Origin: Sambucus nigra | Taxonomy: Eukaryota; Streptophyta; Magnoliopsida; Dipsacales; Adoxaceae | NCBI GenBank assembly: GCA_949130495.1 | Contig: OX422220.1 | Location: forward strand, 122,077,810-122,141,809 | DNA: 64,000 nt | Reading direction: 5' to 3' | Shown here: one piece after another, positions 56,681 to 64,000 of the stretch | Position numbering within the stretch: position 1 is the stretch's first letter | Layout of the letters: each line of letters opens with the position of its first letter | Position numbers and translations under genes: made by a program | The notes under the pieces: model-generated | The model's input: the letters and a program-made list of their open reading frames with translations, nothing else | What the model was told of the DNA's origin: nothing | Databases searched by the model: none

Positions 56681-57690
56681 TCGTCATATTAATTTGAAAA
56701 TTTTATTTGTGGATCAAACATTAATTATGTGTGATTTTATAAAGTTTAGTTGAGGTATTTAAATAATATGTGGATTCAATAAATCAAGTATGAAATGTAC
56801 TTATATGTGCATGCTTTAATTAACAAAAATTTATGTGGAATTTATTGAGTTTCTATTTCAATAATTTTTAAATTAGCAAGTAAATGATATGTTAGAAATG
56901 TTTCACATTTTTAAAATTATTTTTGTGCATGGTAATGATATACTAAATATATTGAAAATAATAAGAGTTATTTTAAAATAAGAAAAAATAATTTAAATGA
57001 ATACTTGTTATTTGGTTATTAATAAGGCCCAGAGTGCTTAATTATACCTTAATTGTGGTTTTGATAGAGATTAGTGAGGGAGATGAAAAGGTTGAAATGT
57101 GAATATATTTTGTATGTCTTTTATGTGATTATATTTATTCAAAATAATAATAATAATCAAATTAGCAAGAATATTAGTAACTAATAATAAATATGGGAGT
57201 TAAGACTCATTTAACGGGGCATTTGTGAGGGGTTTTAAAGGGTTAAATGAGAAAATGATGTGTGGAAAAGTGGGAGACAAGTATCAACATATCATATAAC
57301 TTAATATAATAATGAAATCACCAAGCCTGCATCAAGCCACATGGAACTTAATTATGAGTGTTTCTGATTGATATGCAACTCCTCACCATTTAATCATTTT
57401 TTTCACTAATATAACTAGCCATCGCGATGCGTGGGCGGTTCCAAGTCTTAATGGCAAGCCTCATAATGAATTTCCTTGGTCTAAAGATTATCTCTTGTTA
57501 CATCATTGGACATTTGGAAGGTATGGGGTAAAGTTAAAAAACTGTAAATTGATTCAATAACTAAATTATAAAAATTATTGTAAAATAGATTGTGAGATAT
57601 TGATTAAACCGAATTCGTAAATTTCTAAGTTAACTTTATTTAATCGGTGTTAATTTTTAAACCAAATTAAGTCAGCCCCTAAACATGCAA
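56677..57690. other. AT-rich stretch, nothing recognised
   Basis: Very AT-rich, with many ATAATAATAA runs and no coding frame. It may be the body of the LTR suggested at 56611, but I cannot show this. Confidence 0.5.
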
Positions 57691-58742
57691 CTACATGTGT
57701 ATGTTTTTGTCAAACAATCACAAATAAATTGCTAACTCACAGATTTCAGAAAAAATCCCTTTCGAGCAAAACCCTTATTTCACTATAAAATAGTAAATCA
57801 CATCTTACAAGGATTACAATGAAATCTGTAATGAAATCTCATAAGAATCCATGAAGACACGCAGTCTTAAGTCAGCAATGGAACAACTACAACAGTCCAC
57901 TTGAACATGCAGTCCAAATCAGTCAGGAATACTCTTGAGTGCTCCCAATTGACACGCAGCCGTCAATCGTAGATTTACCCTTTCTATAAGAGATAACTTC
58001 AAAAAAGTTGTATCTTGGGTTCCATAATAATTCACATAAATATTGAGACGTTTTGTGAATTAAAAACAAAACGGGATTAAGCCCTAAAGACTCTTAAAAG
58101 TTAGGAGTAAAATTTTTCTGCCAAATCCGTTTCCGTAAAACAAAATTCTCAGGTCTTCTTCTGAAAAACGAAGTCAAAAGGTCAATTTATACAAAAATTG
58201 AGTCAGAACTGGTCACTCAAATGACTTAACTGTTTTGCTCGAAGTAGTTAACCTGTCATTTAAACGACACTTCGCATGAGATCCTCCTGTCGCTCAAACG
58301 AGCTCTCTGTCGCTCGAACAACATATAATAAAAAAATAAATTTTTTATTTCGTCTTTAAAAATCCGCTTCAAAATTTAAAAAAATACTTTTGATGAAAAA
58401 CTTCGCACCAACACTTAGAAAATATTTTTGTAAAAAATATCCCAATACTCTAAGTGAAATGCTAAGGTAATTAAACATAAACTTACTAAAATTAATCTCG
58501 CGGTGGCTTGAATGTTGAAGAACTTTGATATTCGGATTCGACTTGACACATGAATAATCTTGCATAAGACTTCGACGATTGTAGTGGTGTATGACATACT
58601 CAAATGTAAGTTGGATAATAAAATAACGTCCTTACAACTATGGGACATAAATATTGCTAAGTTGGCTTGGAAGTGGGCCTAAATATGAGCTATAAGTCAT
58701 AGCCTGTTTGACATGTCATATCCTCATAGTGCTAATCAACTA
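57691..58742 (-). repeat. Possible copia-type LTR sequence
   Basis: The minus strand begins AGTTGATTAGCACTATGAGG near 58742 and contains several spaced variants of a GTCGCTCRAACGA motif (58255-58320), as seen in some SIRE-type LTRs. No internal region is attached and no target duplication was found. ORFs at 58356-58648 have no known domain. Tentative. Confidence 0.3.
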
Positions 58743-59208
58743 AAAAATATATTATCAATTTCTACATTTTCATCACGTTCTCATGAGTGGTTCAAATTAA
58801 GATGAAACCAACTCCTTTAGACCAAAAATAATTCCAATATGAATAGTCCAAGATAAAGACATTCTCATTCACATTCAAAAAAGCAACCACCGACTTTGTC
58901 GTTACCAATTAATTTATCTAACTAAAAATCGGATATCTGACATTGAGTTTAGATTTATAATAAAATTTGGAGGTTTGATATATAAATGAATAACTATTAA
59001 GAGTGTGATTCATGCTTAAATATTTAAGGACTTCATCTCGGTGAATAATGACCTTCCTTTTTCATTTTTAAACATTACTTTATATTTACTATGGCATGAA
59101 GATCTAGTTGGACAAAGATTAATGGAAAAAGGGGAGACGAGTTTTGCTTTGGAAGAGGACTAGCTAAAGATAAATGGAATGAAAGGTTTTGAAATTATAT
59201 ATTAAACA
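58743..59208. other. Intergenic stretch, nothing recognised
   Basis: AT-rich and non-coding, ending at a CA microsatellite. Confidence 0.5.

Positions 59209-59239
<31 letters not shown>
59209..59239. repeat. (CA)15 microsatellite
   Basis: About 31 bp of CA followed by ATATATATACAT. Confidence 0.95.
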
Positions 59240-59247
<8 letters not shown>

Positions 59248-59722
59248 CATAATGACAAGAAATTATATGAACGTGATTCAAAATTATCACACCGTGTTGG
59301 GTTGTTGGGATATTCTGACATCGTGTCATATTTATGTCAAGAGTATGATTGGTGTTATTGAGTTGTGTCATGTTATTTAGGTTTTTACTACTATCTTCAT
59401 GTATTATTGTAACTTATTGGGTATTAAAAATTAATTGTGTTAGTTTCATTGTGTTCGAAATGGGTCATGGTTGCGTTGCATCATGTTCGGGTCTACATTT
59501 TGTTTATCATGTCTTGTCAAAATGATACCCCCCCTAAAAACACGAATTGACACACCTTACATCCTATTTGTCTTTAAAGATATGGATTATGAAGGATACA
59601 TAAGTCGAAGCAGTTGAAGTGTAAACTTGACTATCATCACCATCAGAAGAACCCTCATTGTCGTCCTCATCTCTCTCGTCCCCAGATCCCCCAACCTCTA
59701 GGGGACCATCTGGGAAGGCTAC
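59240..59722. other. Intergenic stretch, nothing recognised
   Basis: Repeated GTGTCATATT/GTGTCATGTT-like phrases near 59320-59370 are the only structure seen. On the minus strand near 59700-59600 an acidic Asp/Glu/Ser-rich reading extends the ORF described at 59723-60085 past its stop. Confidence 0.45.
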
Positions 59723-60085
59723 TTAAAATTCAAAGGGGGACAACACTGTTACAGGGACAGCCTCAGAAGGTGCTGTGCCCTCGGCCTGTCGGCCTCGGCT
59801 GAGACTGGATGTCTCTCCCCTCCCGAAAGGGCCAACACCTATTAGCGATGATGCTCTCTGATCTATTTCTCCCTCGTACGATTGACTCTCGACTGGACGA
59901 CCAGATGACCCGCAGGACTCAGGGGGTACGATAGTGTCTAATGGAATGGGAAAAATGGGTTGTACCCAATTAGGGTCGGCTCCTCGTCTTCTCTCCTCCT
60001 CTTCCTCTATTCGTCTAATCTCTACGAAGAACTTATCTCTCAAGGATGGGAATTCAGTGGCTAAATCATAAAGCCTCCTAAGCAT
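59723..60085 (-). CDS. Unrecognised 120-residue ORF, charged N-terminus
   Basis: The frame reads MLRRLYDLATEFPSLRDKFF, then a charged run IRRIEEEEERRR suggesting a helix, then a Pro/Gly/Ser-rich tail. After the stop the same strand continues with an acidic stretch (DERDEDDNEGSSDGDD). No family is recognised. It lies about 400 bp upstream of, and opposite to, LTR-like sequence, so it could be the remains of an element's extra ORF. A + strand ORF overlaps it (59614-59802) without any feature. Treat as hypothetical. Confidence 0.3.
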   Translation of the reverse strand: MLRRLYDLATEFPSLRDKFFVEIRRIEEEEERRRGADPNWVQPIFPIPLDTIVPPESCGSSGRPVESQSYEGEIDQRASSLIGVGPFGRGETSSLSRGRQAEGTAPSEAVPVTVLSPFEF

Positions 60086-60804
60086 TAAGGGGGAAGACCC
60101 AACACTTAAAGGAATTTGGCTAGCCTAATTACAAACAAGTATGCAGTTAACCAAACTGGACTTTTGGATTGAAACTAAGGAAAGCAAGGGTTTTAATTAA
60201 GAACAACTCACCGGAGAAGAACGCCGAAAAGATATAAAACAGCAAAAAAAAAATTGGGTCCTACAAGCCTAAAGAAAGAAAGCAAACAACAATGGAAGAT
60301 AAAAAGGGCACTAGGTCAGTGGGGTTACCTGAGAAAGAACAGTGAGACAACTAATCTCGAAATGCTAAAGTTGCAAAAGTGGGGGTTTGAGTCTGTTGAG
60401 AAACTAAAGGGAGAAAGTTTGGGTGCAAAGAAAAAGAAGAAAGGAAATAACTTCAAAAAAATTATTTAAATACCTTGTTAATGAGTGGGCCCATTAACCT
60501 AGGAAAAACACGGCCCACGAGGAGGGCATCATTAGGGCACAAAGTTCTAGGCCAAGTGTCCAACCGACATGCCGGGGAAACTGGAATGACAGTGGATATT
60601 TGCCTAGGTGTCACATCAGCTTGACAGGTGTCCCTCACCAAACTGATCATACAATCATCTCAAAAGCAACACTATCCCTCAGCTATCTCAACAACCTCGA
60701 TGGCTAAGGGCTGGGGGGTGATTGATATACTTGTATATAACCTCGGCCAGGCCCAGAGCGTCATCCACCTGGACGAGGCCAAGATGATCTCTCAACCAAT
60801 ATCA

Positions 60805-61125
60805 GATGAACCTTCAAGGGGCCGACTCCTCATAAGTCTCAGACGACCCTTCAAGGGTCCGACCCCCTCTTCAGTCTCAGACGACCCTTCAAGGGGTTGT
60901 CCCCTTATCAGGCCCAGATGACCCTTTAAGGGGCCGCCCCCTCATCAGGCCCAGACGACCCTTCTAGGGTCCGCCCCCTCATCAGGCCCAGACGACCCTT
61001 CAAGGGGCCGACCCCTCATCAGGCACAAATGACCCTTCAAGGGGCCGACCCCTCACCATGGTCTAGACGACCCTTCAAGGGGTTGACCCCTCATCATGGT
61101 CTGGACGACCCTAAGAGGGTACAAC
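60805..61125 (+). repeat. 37-38 bp minisatellite, 8-9 units
   Basis: Units begin GACGACCCTTCAAGGGG at about 60805, 60842, 60880, 60917, 60954, 60991, 61028, 61066 and 61104. Each reads GACGACCCTTCAAGGGGCC then GACCCCTCATCAGG, with AGGGGCCGACCCCT forming a short inverted repeat. The last two complete units share a CATGGTCT variant, so part of the array grew by local duplication. Confidence 0.93.
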
Positions 61126-61262
61126 AGTACGAGGCTCGAACTAGGCCAGGCTCACTGCCAGCAGGAACTTTTCCCTCGGCCTCATATCATAGGTCGAGGG
61201 TGACATCATCACGACGCGTGGTTTGGGAGACGCGTAGAACAGTGCGTTTGGGACTCATGTGG

Positions 61263-61301
61263 CACGTGGAATACCGTTATAATAATATCACCCCTCACGT
61301 G
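61263..61301 (+). promoter_or_regulatory. Two G-box motifs, one in a 14 bp palindrome
   Basis: CACGTG at 61263-61268 and again at 61296-61301 within the perfect palindrome CCCTCACGTGAGGG (61292-61305). CACGTG is the plant G-box/ABRE core bound by bZIP and bHLH factors. They lie 120-158 bp upstream of the TATA box at 61421, a promoter-like arrangement. Confidence 0.5.
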
Positions 61302-61420
61302 AGGGAATATTATGTCATCATTAATCACATGGGGCATCTATAGGTGTCACCAGGGGATTGGCTTGATCATCATTCACATGCACTATGCATGCTTGGGGGG
61401 TACACTACACCCCCAATACC

Positions 61421-61428
61421 TATATATA
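61421..61428 (+). promoter_or_regulatory. TATA box of LTR-like sequence
   Basis: TATATATA preceded by CCCCCAATACC, located downstream of the G-boxes and about 180 bp before the LTR-like 3' end. This fits a U3/R border. Confidence 0.45.
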
Positions 61429-61655
61429 CTTGTCACCTGTAACCCTTCAAAAGGATCGATAATGGTGACCCTAGAAAAAGCTCTGCTTGTACACGCAGTA
61501 GAGAGAGAGAGAGTGATCTTATGTGCATTGTATCCAAGGCCATTAGTTCCCAAACTTAGTGGATCACACACTCACAGTGGATGTAGGTCTAATTGGATGA
61601 ACCACTATACATCATTATCTTATTCCTCTTATAATTTACTTCTTATATATATATA

Positions 61656-61964
61656 GGGAGAGGTTCAAAAGAGAACATAAAAAATGAACATCTTAATGAA
61701 CCATAACAAAAACCACCTAACATCTAGTCAATTTTAATTCTTATGATGTAACTGGTCCACGCCAGTGGCAACGGAACTGCATGTGATAGGCATATTTTTT
61801 AATACACCTGTGTTCATTGCTACTGGTGCATGTCACACGCATGTTCGTAGCCGCTGGCGCGAACCATTTACAACAAAAGAATTAAAATTGATTGGGTGTT
61901 AGGTATTTTTTTGTTAAATTTCGTTAAAATGTTCATCTTTTATGTTCACTTCTCAACCTCTCCC
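61656..61964. mobile_element. Foldback MITE, 309 bp
   Basis: The left end GGGAGAGGTTCAAAAGAGAA and right end (as reverse complement) GGGAGAGGTTGAGAAGTGAA match for over 40 bp. The match resumes inside: ACCTAACATCTAGTCAATTT on the left against ACCTAACACCCAATCAATTT from the right, then CACGCCAGTGGC against CGCGCCAGCGGC. The whole element is thus one imperfect hairpin. It is flanked on both sides by TATATATA, a TA-type or TA-rich target. It has no ORF and is non-autonomous; the superfamily is not certain. Confidence 0.88.
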
Positions 61965-62007
<43 letters not shown>

Positions 62008-62480
62008 ACTTCTCAAAAGAATAAAAATTAGCCTAGTTCAACAATTATATCTATAAAAAGGGCGAACTTGGAAATTTACCTTTGGTGATATAGGCTAAGA
62101 GGTCTTAAACTAAATATTTCCACCGAGAGATGATATATTTACTCTGCCAAAAGAAATCAGTAGTATTGTTTGACAATAATTAAAGAACATGAGGTGATAT
62201 CACCTCTAATATATAAGTATTTTACTTCACTTAAATTCTGTTATGCATCAAGTCAAATAATGTAAAAGAAAAAATACCCCAATGTAACTGACAGAGAAAT
62301 TAAGGAAATGGAGGGGTAAATTAAAAAATAATTAAAGACAAATAGATAATATTGAACTCATGATATGAGAAGATATTTGTGAACATGTGCTAAGATAGGA
62401 TATTCTACCCAGATTCGTTCATACATATATGCATATATATGGATCCATAGTATAAGTAGATATTCACATAAACTAGCATG

Positions 62481-62515
<35 letters not shown>

Positions 62516-62950
62516 CGAATATCCAAAGAGATGGAGAGAGAAAACCTTTTAATTTCAATTTGATGCCTCTTGAATGGATTTATTGAATGAGATCTACTTA
62601 GGATTTCATGTTTTTGCGGTCACAGGTATGAAAATAATTCACATATCGATATAAGAAATTGAAGGGTTTCAAAGAGAGAGACGTTAAGTCGATATTTATA
62701 TGTGTTATTAGATGTTGAATTATTTCAAAATTGTATTCTTTTTAACTATTCATGAGCGCGGGAAAACAAAGAGGAAAATGACATAAGAATGAAATAAAGA
62801 GGGAGGTCGCATTAACAGGAGGGGATATAGTGTATCCTAGGTCTCATTTAGTAGATGTCACGTGTCAATTCGAGGTTAGATCTACTACTTTAGTTATACA
62901 GTAAATATTTCTATATAACTAAATAAAAGAGCATAGCTCTAAAAGCCCTG
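61965..62950. other. Intergenic stretch with TA/GT and TA microsatellites
   Basis: (TA)n(GT)n at 61965-62007 and (TA)n at 62482-62513. AT-rich, with no coding frame seen. Confidence 0.6.
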
Positions 62951-62954
62951 AAGG

Positions 62955-64000
62955 AATAAACAAGAGTTTCAGATGATGAGTCTAACATCGAGTCCGATGA
63001 TGGTGCCATGTTGGAAAAAAATTTCAAAATTTTTCTTAAGTTTTAAAACCAATTGAAAGATGCAAAAAGAATTGAGAAAAATATGAACAATAAGGCTGAT
63101 CTCTTCCCTAAGAACCGGAGTGAGAATATTAAGAGGGATTATGGACATAGGGTAGCGGAGTGTCCCGCTAGACTGAAGAAGGATAGAAAGAAATTGATGC
63201 ATTTAATGACACCTTTTGTGGTGGTGATCTAGAAGAGGGAGAAGATTCCCACAATAAGTGCAAGTACACCGCATTCATGTCTAGTCATATGAGCGACAAC
63301 GAGAAATATTCCCATAAAGATACCTTTGCATGACACTACCGAGGCCATAGTGAGTGAGGGAGATGTGAGTGAGGATGAGGATATAGAGGATGATGAGTTA
63401 CAAGTTCTCTTCCGTGAATTATATGCAAAAACATTGAAGGTGAAGAAGACATAATTAAAGATGGAATCTAAGTTGAAAGAATGTGTCGTAGAAAATAATG
63501 ATGCATTCATAGAGGATCTTAGGCCACATGAGAAGACTCTTTGGGATAAACTAGAACACATTGACAGTGAGAGAGATAGTCTTCATGGTTTAATGAAAGC
63601 TATGAAGAATAATATTCTAGAGTTTGAGGAGTCCAAGCATTTACTTGAGTTTAGGATAGGTGAGCTTGAGGAGAACTTGAGAGATTCAACTAGAGTTAAG
63701 TTTGATTTGGAGTCTAGGTAGGAAACGTTGGATAAAATATTAGGGACCATCCAAATCACATATGATAGGAGTTGAATTGGCTTCGATAATCATGTTGCTC
63801 CCATTCCCAAAGCCAAGATTATGCATATAAGAGAGACGACTAGGAATGTTAGGAAAGTTCAACCTTTAAGTAACACTCCTCGTCGTATATACACTTGCAC
63901 TAATTACGGTAGGAAGGGTGACCTTTGAAGTTATTTCTACGATCTTAAGAATGCCCATAAAATACTAAGAATAGAGTCATTTCGGTTACCGAAACCCCTA
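62955..64000 (+). pseudogene. gag of a SIRE-type Ty1/copia element, partial
   Basis: The frame gives MLEKNFKIFLKF, then DYGHRVAECPARLKKDRKKL, a zinc-knuckle remnant (family C-x2-C-x4-H-x4-C; only GH and the last Cys remain). An acidic segment follows in another frame (TFCGGDLEEGEDSHNKCKYT). A coiled-coil region lies at 63461-63721, with MESKLKECVVENNDAFIEDL and HLLEFRIGELEENLRDSTRV. ETLDKILG, IGFDNHVAPIPKAKI and a second knuckle remnant YTCTNYGRKGD, then FYDLKNAHKILR, follow near 63890-63975. This order (knuckle, acidic stretch, coiled coil, LDxIL..GxGF, knuckle) is that of SIRE/Maximus gag. The pol part lies beyond the window. Stops occur at several points. Confidence 0.78.

Larger units (their letters stand above)
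60470..61606 (+). repeat. LTR-like sequence (possible solo Tat-type LTR) with TATA box
   Basis: GC-richer than its surroundings. It holds a minisatellite (60805-61125), two CACGTG motifs, a TATATATA box at 61421 and a purine GAGAGAGAGAG stretch. The end near 61560-61606 reads GGATCACACACTCACAGTGG then ATGTAGGTCTAATTGG and GAACCACTATACA, resembling the R-U5 end of Tat/Ogre LTRs. No primer site follows, so it would be a solo or truncated LTR. The left border is not determined. ORFs at 60628-61656 run through it and are not supported as genes. Confidence 0.45.

Noticed and set aside
60628..61656. Chain of + strand ORFs with a repeated Arg/Pro/Ser pattern
   Set aside because: The protein repeats mirror the 37-38 bp DNA minisatellite; the reading frame changes from unit to unit because the period is not a multiple of three.

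Overview
This is repeat-rich plant nuclear DNA, almost certainly from an angiosperm. Every recognisable coding segment belongs to a transposable element. The lineages present (Ty3/gypsy Tat, Athila and Tekay/Del-like chromovirus; Ty1/copia of Angela/Tork-like and SIRE type) are plant-specific in this combination. I found no intact host gene, no tRNA or rRNA gene, and no CRISPR array. Nearly all element genes carry stops and frameshifts, so the block is an old, nested retrotransposon cluster. || Layout from the left. (1) A + strand gypsy element enters the window with its LTR (1-1283), primer binding site, eroded gag, protease and the start of RT. It is split at 2916 by a complete minus-strand Tat element (2917-17754, TSD AAAGT on both sides) and resumes at 17760 with the rest of RT and RNase H. 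(2) A second + strand gypsy fragment (gag, protease, RT) fills about 19070-21425. (3) A minus-strand Ty1/copia element of the Angela/Tork type is scattered over about 35 kb: gag and integrase N-terminus at 55685-56540, integrase at 44438-45420, RT and RNase H at 21940-22984. It was broken by two insertions. One is a + strand Tekay/Del-like element (22985-44437), itself split by a complete minus-strand Athila element (27709-40330, TSD ACAGG on both sides). The other is a minus-strand element with about 3 kb LTRs (45421-55684, TSD ATATT/ATATC). The series Athila inside Tekay-like inside copia is therefore three layers deep. (4) The right end (56541-64000) is AT-rich and mostly non-coding. It holds LTR-like pieces, a 37-38 bp minisatellite within an LTR-like sequence carrying a TATA box and G-boxes, a 309 bp foldback MITE, and the gag of a SIRE-type copia element running off the window. 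|| The most interesting object is inside the Tat element. Antisense to gag-pol it carries a second, intron-containing gene (about 4875-9725, +). It encodes a plant-mobile-domain-like N-terminal part, proline/serine-rich middle exons and a coiled-coil C-terminus. Four introns with GT/AG borders are visible, and the last three join continuous frames in phase 0. The largest intron is almost entirely a 13-copy, 55 bp minisatellite in which each unit encodes an 8 bp-stem hairpin. Extra ORFs, some related to DNA-transposon domains, and 3'-region tandem repeats are known from the Tat lineage; the spliced antisense arrangement with a hairpin-repeat intron deserves checking. || All element boundaries marked as exact rest on LTR alignment, TG..CA ends and duplicated target sites read directly from the sequence. 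Lineage names rest on recognised protein motifs and primer-site type, not on database searches.
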